A stretch of DNA of 64,000 bases from positions 19,843 through 83,842 of the forward strand of contig NZ_MBLO01000009.1 of the NCBI RefSeq assembly GCF_001854805.1, read 5' to 3'. Below, one piece after another: positions 18,018 through 26,238 of the stretch; position 1 is the first letter of the stretch; every line of letters starts with the position of its first letter. The translations under genes and the position numbers were made by a program. The stretch comes from Pseudofrankia coriaricola. Lineage in GTDB: Bacteria > Actinomycetota > Actinomycetes > Frankiales > Frankiaceae. The notes under the pieces were generated by a model. That model was not told where the DNA came from and searched no databases. It saw only the letters and a program-made list of their open reading frames with translations.

Positions 18018-18590
18018 ATGACCACGACTACGGCCCCTGTCGCTGCCAGTGTCGCGCCGGCGCTTCGTCGGCTCTACTTCGTTCGTTTCGGATTCGCTCT
18101 GGTCTGGGCTGTCGTGCTTTTCTCGACCGCGTCGAGCATCGGGCCGGTGAGCGCGACCCTGCTCGTGATCTACCCTCTGTTCGACGCGGGCGCCGCCATC
18201 GTCGACGCCCGCTCCTCCCGAGCGAGCCGGTCCGCCCTCGGCCTCCACGTCAACATCGCGATCAGTGCGATCGCCGCCGTCGGACTGGTCTTCGCGGCCG
18301 CCTCCGGCATTCCGGCGGTCCTGCGGGTATGGGGGGTCTGGGCCGTCGTAGCGGGCCTAGTCCAGCTCATCGTCGCTCTGCGGCGACGCAAGCTCGGAGG
18401 CCAGTGGGCGATGATCGCCAGCGGTACCATCTCCACGCTCGCCGGGATCTCGTTCTTCCTGCAGGCCGCTGCCTCTGACGCCTCGCTGAACAACCTGGCC
18501 GGCTACGCTCTGCTCGGCGGCGTCTTCTTCCTCGTCTCTGCGCTGCGCCTCGGGCCGAACGCCAGCCGGAGCACCGGTGGGAGGAACTGA
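18018..18590 (+). CDS. DUF308/HdeD-like multi-pass membrane protein
   Basis: 190 residues with about six hydrophobic helices (LYFVRFGFALVWAVVLFST, AISAIAAVGLVFAAASG, VWGVWAVVAGLVQLIVAL, MIASGTISTLAGISFFLQA, LAGYALLGGVFFLVSAL). The paired-helix repeats and size match DUF308 (HdeD) proteins, linked in enterobacteria to acid stress but otherwise uncharacterised. ATG at 18018 begins the membrane domain after a short polar tail. It is downstream of the tetR operators and may be the regulator's target. Confidence 0.75.
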   Translation: MTTTTAPVAASVAPALRRLYFVRFGFALVWAVVLFSTASSIGPVSATLLVIYPLFDAGAAIVDARSSRASRSALGLHVNIAISAIAAVGLVFAAASGIPAVLRVWGVWAVVAGLVQLIVALRRRKLGGQWAMIASGTISTLAGISFFLQAAASDASLNNLAGYALLGGVFFLVSALRLGPNASRSTGGRN

Positions 18591-18591
18591 C

Positions 18592-18645
18592 ATGACCGAC
18601 CACACCACCAGGGTCGACAGCGTGTTCGACGTCATCGTCAATTGA
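18592..18645 (+). pseudogene. 17-codon remnant of an FAD-dependent oxidoreductase start
   Basis: MTDHTTRVDSVFDVIVN stops where thioredoxin-reductase-like flavoproteins continue with the FAD motif GGGPAG after FDVIV. It starts one base after the DUF308 stop, so it was probably the next gene in that operon before a deletion. Confidence 0.45.
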
Positions 18646-18709
18646 TCAACAGTTTGTATCTCGCGTTCAACGGCCATGACGATCTCCTCAAGGCCGTGAG
18701 CTTCAGCTT

Positions 18710-19033
18710 TCATTGGTCGTCGGCATCCCCAATCCGAAGTAGAGGTTTGGCAGATACGGCGCCTTCGGACGCTGTCAGTGGTCCGCGATGGTGGGTGCGG
18801 CCGGCGGCCAGCAGCCGGGCGCGGACGGTGTCGAGGCCGTTGACGGCCCAGTACACGACCGGGGATCCGCCGCGCGGGTTGCGTTCGCCGTCTGCCTGGT
18901 GGAAGCCGAGCGCGACGCCAGCGACGGTCAGCCGGGCGTACACGGACTCGCCGTCAACGTCGAGGTGGACCTCGCCGCCGAGCACGCCGGCCCACCAACG
19001 GGCGGATTTCTCCGGGTCACGCGGCACATGCGC
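18710..19033 (-). pseudogene. VOC-family (glyoxalase-like) gene fragment
   Basis: The reverse strand reads HVPRDPEKSARWWAGVLGG, then VALGFHQADGERNPRGGSP and VYWAVNGLDTVRARLLAAG, a typical VOC repeat. The frame continues without a natural start into antisense of the DUF4037 gene, and the C-terminal metal-ligand strand (usually DPxGN) is missing. Both ends are therefore damaged. A GTG at 19027 could still initiate a short product. Confidence 0.6.
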
Positions 19034-19049
19034 CCGGCCCGCGGGCTGG

Positions 19050-19840
19050 TCCGTCACGGGATGGTCGTCGCCGGGCTGGCGGACTGGCTGACCGGCCACC
19101 TCGGATTCGACCCGCTGACCGGCGTCACGACGTTCGACTGGCTGGCCACGCCGACGCAGACTCTGGCCGAGGTCACCGGCGGGGCGGTGTTCCATGACGG
19201 GCTCCGCCAGCTGCACCAGGCCCGGCAGGCGCTGGCCTGGTACCCGGACGACGTGTGGCGCTATGTGCTGGCCTGCCAGTGGCGGCGGATCAGCCAGGAG
19301 GAGGCGTTCGTCGGCCGCTGCGGCGAGGCGGGCGACGACCTCGGCTCGGCGATTGTCACCGCCCGGCTGACCCGCGACCTGGTCCGCCTGTGCCTGCTGA
19401 TGAACCGGGTCTACCCCCCATATGGCAAGTGGCTCGGCAGCGCGTTCGCCCGCCTGCCCTGCGCCGGCGTCCTGACCCCGGTGCTGACCGCGGCCCTGGC
19501 CGCTACCGGCTGGCACGACCGCGAACGCCATCTCACCCGTGCCTACGGGACCATCGCCGACCTGCACAACGAGCTGGGCCTTACCGACTGGGTCGAGCCA
19601 ACGGCCCGGCCCTTCCACGACCGGCCGTTCCAGGTCCTCGACGCCGACCGCTTCACCACCGCCCTGACCGACACGATCACCGGCCCCAAGCTCCATGCCC
19701 GCCCGCTGACCGGCGCCCTCGACCAGTCCATCGACAACACCGACGCCCTGGGCGACCGCGCCCGCGGCCCGGCACTCGCCAACGCCCTCGACGTCGCCGA
19801 CCTCCCAGACGCGCCGGGACCGGAATCCGGCCGGGCATAG
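19050..19840 (+). pseudogene. DUF4037 protein lacking its N-terminal half
   Basis: From about residue GLADWLTGHLGFDPLTGVTT to the end the product matches actinobacterial DUF4037 proteins: FDWLATPTQTLAEVTGGAVFHD, AWYPDDVWRYVLACQWRRI, LMNRVYPPYGKWLGSAFARL. Full-length relatives carry a nucleotidyltransferase-like domain of roughly 100-150 residues before this. Here that region is replaced by sequence that is antisense to the VOC fragment, with no family resemblance. A GTG/ATG further upstream (18788) would give a chimeric protein of 350 residues. Confidence 0.7.
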
Positions 19841-20448
19841 CGCCAAAGCGCGACCCCGTGGCCATCGATCAGGACGGTACCGACAATCCCACCTGTGATC
19901 ATGACCCGGCTTCTGATCCGGTGGGATGTTCGGGGCTAGAGCGAGGAAACGAAATACTCAAGGTAGTATGCCCGGGCGTGTGTGACGCTGGTCACTACGA
20001 CTTGGGGTTATGGGGGTGGGTGTCAGGCGTCAGTTGATCTGGCCCGCCGGGGTGGCGTTGAGCTGAGGCAGGCCCTGTGCGGTGTCGTGCGCGGGGCCAA
20101 TGGCCGTCATCCGATCTGGTCTGCCGGACTGGCGGAGTCGCGTATTCAACTGTCATGTATTTGCAAGATCTACTTCGCAAGTCGTCACTGTCTGTCGCAA
20201 CTGTTACGAACGGACCCAGAGGTTGCTGCCCGGGTCTGTCACACCAGCGCCCGGGTACAGCGCCCCCCATCGCGGCTAGCACAGCGAGGGACTGGATCAG
20301 CTCCGGTGTGTCGTCCGGCGAGTTGGCGTCCTCCAATGGTGCACACGGGCTCGTCGCACCGGCGGACGTGGGCGAGCATGCCTATACCTTCGACCTGTAG
20401 CCGACCACGCGGCGGGCATCCGTCGCCGCCGATCTGGAGCACAACACC
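19841..20448. other. Intergenic stretch, nothing recognised
   Basis: About 600 bases with somewhat lower GC than the flanks, including the AT-richer part 20140-20220. The open frames give no familiar motif and I find no RNA gene. It may hold the promoter of the gene at 20449. Confidence 0.45.
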
Positions 20449-21213
20449 GTGTCCAACCCGACCGTCCCCACCCACGTTCCGCCAGCCCCGATGTATTCGG
20501 AGCGGCACTTCGAATGCTGGGGGCAGCTCGTCGAGACCTTCCCACGAGGACAGGGTCCCTACGATCCCGTTCTGGGCCACAAGGCGCAGGGATATGGCCT
20601 AAACGGCTATACAGGAGAGTTCGAGGCCGACACCCCACGCGCGCTGCAGTGCGCAAATGGTGGCGAGGACGACGACACCTGGCCGCTGCACGACGAGGAC
20701 GAGTTCATCGCGGCGGTCGAGGAGCGGCGCGAGAGGCTGCTGCGCACCTCCTTCTACCAGCGCCACGACAAACCGGAGATCTTCGCGGCCTACGAACAGG
20801 CGGCGCGTGACGGACGAACCGAGCAGTCCCGGCGGGCCACCTACGAGATGTGGCGTCAGGCCCACCGAAGGCGGGCCTACTTCCTCGTCGGCGCCGAGCC
20901 GGTGCGGGTGGACCTGGCCGACGACGGCACCCCGGTGACGGCCTGGCGGCTGGACACGACGACCGGCCGCATCGTCTCGACCAGCCGGTCCGACGCGGAC
21001 GCTGTCCTGCACGGCGCGGGCACGCGCGTCACCGAACGTTCCTGGCTGCTCGCGGTGGAGGACCGACGCGGGCTCGGCGGGGACGGTGCCATCGCCCAGG
21101 CCTACGCGAAAGCCGCGGCGGAGCCGGACGAGGTATACCGTCGCCTGATCCTGTTCCGCAGTTTCGATCTTTGGGCGGAGAAGTTCGCCGCCGACGACGG
21201 AACCGACCGGTGA
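20449..21213 (+). CDS. Hypothetical protein
   Basis: 254 residues, not recognised. It is soluble, rich in charged residues and Trp/Tyr, with a helical middle (EDEFIAAVEERRERLLRTSFYQRH, KPEIFAAYEQAARDGRTEQSRRA) and a beta-rich part (YFLVGAEPVRVDLADDGTPVTAWRLD). GTG start at 20449. Its stop overlaps the start of the next ORF (GTGA), so they are co-translated. Codon use has strong GC3, supporting that it is a real gene. Confidence 0.65.
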   Translation: MSNPTVPTHVPPAPMYSERHFECWGQLVETFPRGQGPYDPVLGHKAQGYGLNGYTGEFEADTPRALQCANGGEDDDTWPLHDEDEFIAAVEERRERLLRTSFYQRHDKPEIFAAYEQAARDGRTEQSRRATYEMWRQAHRRRAYFLVGAEPVRVDLADDGTPVTAWRLDTTTGRIVSTSRSDADAVLHGAGTRVTERSWLLAVEDRRGLGGDGAIAQAYAKAAAEPDEVYRRLILFRSFDLWAEKFAADDGTDR

Positions 21214-21488
21214 CGGAGACCTTCACCGTTCAGCGGTTGGGCACGCATCCGCGGCCGGAGAAACGCCGTGACTACTACCGCGAGACCGTCCGATTCATCG
21301 TTCCGCTTGCCGAGCGTCACCCGTGGTTCCGTGACTGGTTCGACGCGTGGCGCGCCGAGTTCGGCCACCTCGACGGCACCGCCGCGGTGCGGGGAACACC
21401 GGGGAGGCTCGAGGCCGCCCCGGCGTCACCCCTTCGGCGTCACCGCCGCGGTGTCACTGCTTCCCGGAGCCGGCGAGCGACGTGTTGA
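21210..21488 (+). CDS. Short hypothetical protein, probably C-terminally altered
   Basis: 92 residues, started by a GTGA overlap with the previous gene. The first part (DYYRETVRFIVPLAERHPWFRDWFDAWRAEFGHLDG) looks like real protein. After about residue 58 it becomes Arg/Pro/Ala-rich, suggesting a frame disruption near 21390. The other frame downstream encodes a repeat-protein fragment. Confidence 0.5.
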   Translation: MTETFTVQRLGTHPRPEKRRDYYRETVRFIVPLAERHPWFRDWFDAWRAEFGHLDGTAAVRGTPGRLEAAPASPLRRHRRGVTASRSRRATC

Positions 21489-21606
21489 GGCCGGGGACCG
21501 CCCAGGAGCGATCGAGATCCTCCGCGCCCGCGCCGACGCCGGCGACGAGTATGCCGGCGGCCGGCTCGCCGAGCTGCTCGCGAAGGGTGGCGATGACCGG
21601 TTGCTA
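21486..21606 (+). pseudogene. Fragment of an ADAGD/LAELLA repeat protein
   Basis: The frame EAGDRPGAIEILRARADAGD then YAGGRLAELLAKGGDDRLLR matches the alpha-solenoid repeat common in actinobacterial proteins (LxxxADAGDxxAAxxLAxLLA). Only one to two repeats remain before the sequence runs into the left side of the recombinase module, so the insertion probably truncated it. Confidence 0.5.
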
Positions 21607-23154
21607 CGTTTCGGTTTCAGTGTGGACGGGTCGGTGGCGGGCAGTCGGGACTGGTGAGTCTGATTTTCCGCCGCGTGTTCCGTGGTCGCCGGGGGCGTAG
21701 TGGCTCCAGGTGCCGCCGGCGTCGCCGACGAGGCGGGCGGTGTGGCTGTGGTGGAAGCCGAGCGTGCTGGCCACCACCGGCGCCGGGGCTTGCAAGACGA
21801 GCTGCCGCAGGGCGGCGGTTCGGCCGAGTCGGGTGGGGATGCCGAGTTCGCGGAGCAGGGTCGCGAGGCCTTCGGGGCGCAGCGGCTGGCCGGAGCGGCG
21901 ACCGGGGAACAGCCACGGCGAGTTCGGGTTGGTCGCGGTGCGCATGTTGGTGCGACTGTCTCGGAGGGCGAGCAGCAGAGCGGCGAATGGTTCGGGTACC
22001 GGCGACGGTGGGTCTCTCAGCCGGATGAGCACCTGGTCGCCGTCGAGAAGGATGTCGGCGGTGGTCAGCCGGACGATTCTGCTCAGCGGTTGGGCGTAGA
22101 GCAGGACCAGCACGGCGGCGACCCGGGTCCGCAGCGCCGGTGTGTCGTCGGTGAGCAGCCGGCGCAGCAGGCCGATCCGACGGTGCTGGCTAATGGGGGC
22201 CTGCTGGCGAATCTCGTGACGGGGAATGGTGAGCGCAGGCATCTGCTCGGTGTGCATGGCCCAGCGCAGGAACGGCCGCAGACTGTGGTGTTCGTGGTCG
22301 CGGTGGGCGACGTGCCAGCGGTCGAGGTCGGCCTGGCCGCATTCCGCCAGGGTGCGGCCCTCTCGCGCGAGCCAGGCGAGGAACTCGGCCGCGCGCCGGA
22401 CCTGGGCGGCGGCGCTGTTGCGGGTGTGGGTGCCCAGCGGCCGTCCCTCGGCGCGTCGCCGCAGCCAGGGCAGGACCTGCCAGGTGGTGAACTGCCGGAG
22501 GATGCGGGCGCGGCTCGGGTCGGGAAGGTCGGGTAGATAGCCGTGTAGCCAGCGCTCGAACAGCAGGATCTGCTTGTCCACCGGTGGTAGTAGGGCGCAG
22601 CCCATCAGCAGCTCGCGAAGATGCTCGGCGGCCCGCCAGGGCTCAAGCTCGTCGAACGCCTTGTGCGTCAGCGTGATCTCCCCGGTCCCCAAGCCGCGCA
22701 GGAACACCGGCACGTAGGGCTGATAGAGCCAGGTCAGTCCGGACAGTGGGTTGTCCATCGCGACGAGCGCGGCGTGCAGTGGCCGCAGCTCCGGTCGGAC
22801 CTCGCCGGTGCCGTCGCCAAGCAGTTCGGCGAGCCGGTTGTCCAGGGTGCAGCGGGTGCAGCGCCGCCCGCCGTGCAGCTTGCCTTCACTGCCGCAACGC
22901 GAGCAGGTGTAGGACTGGCGGAACCCGGCGCAGCGGGTGCACACGGGCCTGCTCTCGGCCAGCGCGGGCAGGATGCGGTCCTGCCCGCAGCTCGGGCAGT
23001 GGCCGCGGAGCCTGAGTGCCCGGTCGTGACAGGTCCGGCAGACGTGGCCGTCGGGCCAATGGGCGGCGAAGTCGCGGTGCCGGCCGCAGCGGGCGCAATC
23101 CCGTTTGTACCAGCGTTCGTACTGCTCGGCCGTGGCGTGGGGACGGTCGGTCAC
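21604..23154 (-). CDS. Zinc-ribbon protein with degenerate tyrosine-recombinase domain
   Basis: 516 residues. Residues 20-105 carry six CxxC knuckles (CARC, CRTC, CPSC, CTRC, CSRC, CTRC), enough for three zinc ribbons. The rest follows a phage-integrase layout: a SAM-like core-binding domain, then LLYAQPLSRIVRLTTADI (first Arg), WLFPGRRSGQPL, GRTAALRQLVLQ in the place of HxxR, and TLGFHHSHTARLVGD near the second His. The usual Tyr-containing motif is not clear, so it may act with the upstream recombinase and not alone. GTGA overlap with the HTH gene couples translation. Confidence 0.75.
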   Translation of the reverse strand: MTDRPHATAEQYERWYKRDCARCGRHRDFAAHWPDGHVCRTCHDRALRLRGHCPSCGQDRILPALAESRPVCTRCAGFRQSYTCSRCGSEGKLHGGRRCTRCTLDNRLAELLGDGTGEVRPELRPLHAALVAMDNPLSGLTWLYQPYVPVFLRGLGTGEITLTHKAFDELEPWRAAEHLRELLMGCALLPPVDKQILLFERWLHGYLPDLPDPSRARILRQFTTWQVLPWLRRRAEGRPLGTHTRNSAAAQVRRAAEFLAWLAREGRTLAECGQADLDRWHVAHRDHEHHSLRPFLRWAMHTEQMPALTIPRHEIRQQAPISQHRRIGLLRRLLTDDTPALRTRVAAVLVLLYAQPLSRIVRLTTADILLDGDQVLIRLRDPPSPVPEPFAALLLALRDSRTNMRTATNPNSPWLFPGRRSGQPLRPEGLATLLRELGIPTRLGRTAALRQLVLQAPAPVVASTLGFHHSHTARLVGDAGGTWSHYAPGDHGTRGGKSDSPVPTARHRPVHTETET

Positions 23155-23474
23155 TGCGGCCGCAGCCGGGCCCGTTTCGGCCGCAACGCGGCCAGGTCGA
23201 CCACCGCGTCGTCGGTCGCCGTCTTCCGGACGGCGACGTCGTCCGCCTTGGTGACGATCAGCTCGGCCGGGCTGCACGCGAAGATGTCACACAATGCGGC
23301 CAGCACCGGCAGCGACAACCGCTCCGGGACGCCAGTGGCCAGCCGGTGCACCTGGGAGACCGACAGACTGATCCCGCGGTCGGCAAGCAGCGGCACGAGT
23401 TCGGTGGTGGAGAAAATCCCATGGGCGGCCATCACCTCCCGCAGCCGCCACTGGTAGCTGACCTGGCGTTTCAT
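23151..23474 (-). CDS. Small Xre-type helix-turn-helix protein of the recombinase module
   Basis: 107 residues. HTH core: TTELVPLLADRGISLSVSQV, then HRLATGVPERLSLPVLAALCDIF, and the typical CSPAELIV tail. The start is the ATG overlapping the recombinase stop (ATGA at 23474-23471), and its own stop overlaps the next start. It is either a module-specific repressor or a directionality factor. Position and size recall the small third proteins of multi-gene recombinase transposons. Confidence 0.85.
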   Translation of the reverse strand: MKRQVSYQWRLREVMAAHGIFSTTELVPLLADRGISLSVSQVHRLATGVPERLSLPVLAALCDIFACSPAELIVTKADDVAVRKTATDDAVVDLAALRPKRARLRPQ

Positions 23475-24592
23475 CGAGCCTCCTGGGCGGGTCTGAGCGC
23501 GGCGGTCATCGTGTCGTCGAGGACGCGGCGCAGCGTGCGGGTGCGGAAGTCCGAGGACACGCAGGTGTAGAGCGACGTCGTGGACGCGTGCTCGTGTCCT
23601 ACCTGATGTTGGACGAACAGGGCGTCCCGGCCGGCCTCGATCAGATGGGTGACGTAGGAGCGGCGCAGCGAGTGGAAGTCGAGGTTGCGGTCGAGGCCGA
23701 CCGCGTCCCGACAGGCGGCGAACCGAGCGTCGATCTGGCTCAACGCCACCCGTTCGGCGCGTTCTGACGGCCACAACGCCGCACTGCCTGACACGGCGAG
23801 CAGCGGGCGTACCTCGTGGACCCACTGGTCGAGGATCTCCGGAACCCAGTCCCAGACGGTCAGCACGCTGCGGCGCTTCGGCGGCGATCCCTTCATCGCT
23901 TTGCCGTGCCGGACGTAGAGCACCCCGTAGTCGCCGAACTCAGGGGCGTGCGGGTTGCGGCCCAGATCGGCCACGTCCAACATCCGGGTCTCGTTACGCC
24001 GCAGCCCATAGCCGTAGGCAACCTTGAACAGCGTGGCGTCCCGGAATGCTGACAGCCAGCCCTTCCGACCGGCTGCGCGAACCCGGGCGACCTGACCATC
24101 GGCGTGATCGAAGAACCCCTCCAACTCGTCGAGCGTGAACGCCCGCTTGCCCGGGGCGGACTCATTGTCCTGGACATGCACGGCGGTGTTCCAGGCGTGC
24201 ACGACCTGGACCGGGTGAGTGCCGAACTGCCGCTCGCACTCGGCTGACCAGTCGTAAGCGGGGTCGGTCAAATAGTGGCAGAACGCCCGCACCGCCTCCT
24301 GGTAGGACCGCACTGTCGAGTGCCGCAGGTGTCGCACCGCCCGCAGGTCCCCCAGCCAGTCGTCGACCATCGCCGCAGTCCACTGCCACGGGAAAGCATC
24401 CGCGTGCCGGGCGAAAGCCTGCACCGCCTTCTCCCGACCGTAGATCGTGGAAAGCGCCAGGTTCCGCGCCAACTGCTGATTGCGCCACCCCTCCACCATC
24501 GCGGCGAACACCTGCTCCTCCGGCCGCAGCAGCGGCACCCCACGGGCGAGATGCAACCCGGCGGCGCCAGGTGCGCGCCCCTCATGCCCCAC
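23471..24592 (-). CDS. Tyrosine recombinase (phage-integrase family)
   Basis: 373 residues with a full catalytic set: Arg198 in YGYGLRRNE, Lys near 231-234 in HGKAMKG, His307 and Arg310 in FHSLRRSYVTH, His333 in HQVGHEHASTTS, Tyr342 in SLYTC. An N-terminal SAM-like core-binding domain lies at about 30-125. GTG start at 24592 after GGAGGG. First gene of a tightly coupled three-gene module (ATGA then GTGA). Two perfect palindromes sit 22-54 bases upstream. Confidence 0.9.
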   Translation of the reverse strand: MGHEGRAPGAAGLHLARGVPLLRPEEQVFAAMVEGWRNQQLARNLALSTIYGREKAVQAFARHADAFPWQWTAAMVDDWLGDLRAVRHLRHSTVRSYQEAVRAFCHYLTDPAYDWSAECERQFGTHPVQVVHAWNTAVHVQDNESAPGKRAFTLDELEGFFDHADGQVARVRAAGRKGWLSAFRDATLFKVAYGYGLRRNETRMLDVADLGRNPHAPEFGDYGVLYVRHGKAMKGSPPKRRSVLTVWDWVPEILDQWVHEVRPLLAVSGSAALWPSERAERVALSQIDARFAACRDAVGLDRNLDFHSLRRSYVTHLIEAGRDALFVQHQVGHEHASTTSLYTCVSSDFRTRTLRRVLDDTMTAALRPAQEAR

Positions 24593-24613
24593 GAACAGTC
24601 ACCCTCCGTCGAT

Positions 24614-24648
24614 CGCATCAGATGCGGAATCTTCGCATCTGATGCGAA
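24614..24648. promoter_or_regulatory. Paired 13-17 bp palindromes upstream of the recombinase module
   Basis: CGCATCAGATGCG (24614-24626) and CGCATCTGATGCG (24634-24646) are each perfect palindromes around one central base, and they are reverse complements of each other. The right one extends to 17 bases, TTCGCATCTGATGCGAA. They lie directly upstream of the recombinase start, fitting an operator for the module's HTH protein or a recombination core. Confidence 0.65.
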
Positions 24649-24878
24649 AGGGGCTGCGATCGGGGTGGTCCTGGCCCCCTACCTGGAAGGAAGCGCAGCC
24701 GCCGACAGGCACTCAGTCCCCTGTATCCGGCGGAAACCCGCAGCTCAGGCAGCCATCTAGTCGGCCATCGCCCGCCGTATCGCAAACCAACCTGAAATCG
24801 CATCCGTTGAAATTCGTGACACTTGTAGCAAGCAGCACAAAACCAACGCCACGGAGTTGGCCTTCGGGGCGAGTCAGC

Positions 24879-25493
24879 TCAGGTGACGTCGTAGGTCAGG
24901 TGCGTCGCGGTCGACGTCGGGGTGACGCTCCGCTGCACCAGCGTGCGGAGCGCTCCGCGGGTGAACAGGGGCGTCCCTGCGCCCAGCATGACGGGCGCGA
25001 GGTGCAAGGTCAGCACGTCGACCAGCCCGGCCTCGAGCGCCGAGCCGATCGTGGCGCCGCCGCCCATGAGGACCACGTCAAGCTCCTCGCCTCGGTCGGA
25101 TGACGCTGCTTCCGCGCGTTCGCGGGCCGCGGTGACGGCGTCGGGCAGGCCGGTGGTGACGAACGTCCAGTCGAGGTCGGTGAGCCGCACCGACTCCGGT
25201 GGTGTGCTCGTGACGACGACGAACGCGGGCTTGCCGACCTCGCCAGCGCCGTAGCCGGTCTCGTCGTTCCAGCCGTCCGGCCCGTCGACCAGGTCGAACA
25301 GCCGGCGGCCCAGGACGACGGCGCCCGAGCGGGCGGTCGCCTCGCGCAGGACCCGCTGGTCGTCGGGGTCGTCGGAGAACGCCCAGGTGTGCAGGGCCTC
25401 GCCGCCGGTGCCCAGACCGTTGTCCGGGCCCGGGTCAGGCCCGGTGACGAAACCGTCGAGGGAGACCGAGATGTCTGCGACGATGCGAGTCAT
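24879..25493 (-). CDS. Dihydrofolate-reductase-like (RibD C-terminal) protein
   Basis: 204 residues of the RibD_C/DHFR-fold family: RIVADISVSLDGFVTGPDP, GAVVLGRRLFDLVDG, VVLMGGGATIGSALEAGLVDVLTLHLAPVMLG and TPLF near the end. These NADPH-binding reductases are common in actinobacteria and mostly uncharacterised; they are not the folate enzyme itself. The ATG at 25493 matches the family start; an upstream extension of 23 codons is unlikely. It lies between the recombinase module and an IS remnant, so it may be cargo or flanking chromosome. Confidence 0.85.
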   Translation of the reverse strand: MTRIVADISVSLDGFVTGPDPGPDNGLGTGGEALHTWAFSDDPDDQRVLREATARSGAVVLGRRLFDLVDGPDGWNDETGYGAGEVGKPAFVVVTSTPPESVRLTDLDWTFVTTGLPDAVTAARERAEAASSDRGEELDVVLMGGGATIGSALEAGLVDVLTLHLAPVMLGAGTPLFTRGALRTLVQRSVTPTSTATHLTYDVT

Positions 25494-25749
25494 ACGGGGC
25501 AGACCCGATGCGACGCCCGGACTCATCGGTGTGCGGATCTGGCCCATTTTGAGCGGTGACACCGACGGGCACGCCGTTCACCTCGCTGGCGATTCGGCGG
25601 GAAGCCAGATCGGAGGCCCCGCGTCCCGAGGAACCAGTGCCGTGTCAGTCCAAGACGCCGTCAGCGGTCTTCAAGTGCGGCTGTCGGTCGGTGGTGAGAT
25701 ATCCGAGGTCTGCGCAAACGCTTCCGCTACCCAGGTGAGCCACCGGTGG

Positions 25750-26180
25750 AGGGTGCTGAAGTCGGATCCTGACCAAGATCGGGCTCTCCCGCTACTTCGG
25801 CGCAACCCTTTCCTGCGAACCGGACCTGCGATGGAAGGTCGCCTTCCCCCGCCAGAGCAGGTGCGCCCCGGTCGACAGCACCTCGGTGGCGAGCCGGTGG
25901 GACAGGAAGTCGCGGTCCGCTAGGGTGATCATCCCGGGGCCGAGATGGGGCAGCAGGTCAAGGGCCAGCGCCGGCTCGCTGGTCGTCCACGGGCCGAACG
26001 CGGCCACGAGCAGGGCGTGGGTGCCGGCCTCGGCCGCGATCAGCCAGCGGGCCTTTGGGAGCGACGCAGGCCCGCCCACATACGACGACCCGGAGAAGAA
26101 GGCCCGGTTGAGCTTCGTGTCCGGCAGGTCAGAGGTCGACCCGTCGAGCTGGACCAGCCGCACCCCGTGCAGGACAACCC
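25750..26180 (-). pseudogene. IS4-family transposase remnant
   Basis: The frame reads VRLVQLDGSTSDLPDTKLNR, then WLIAAEAGTHALLVAAFGP, ITLADRDFLSHRL and GAHLLWRGKATF. These match the central DDE region of IS4-type transposases (the LDG and DRxF blocks). The N-terminal domain, the C-terminal YREK-type region and both IS ends are missing. The flanks (25494-25750) show no gene. Confidence 0.7.
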
Positions 26181-26238
26181 GGCCTGCCCGTCCACCCCGA
26201 GCTGGATACGATCAGTGCTCTGGTCGAAGGAGGGTGAC

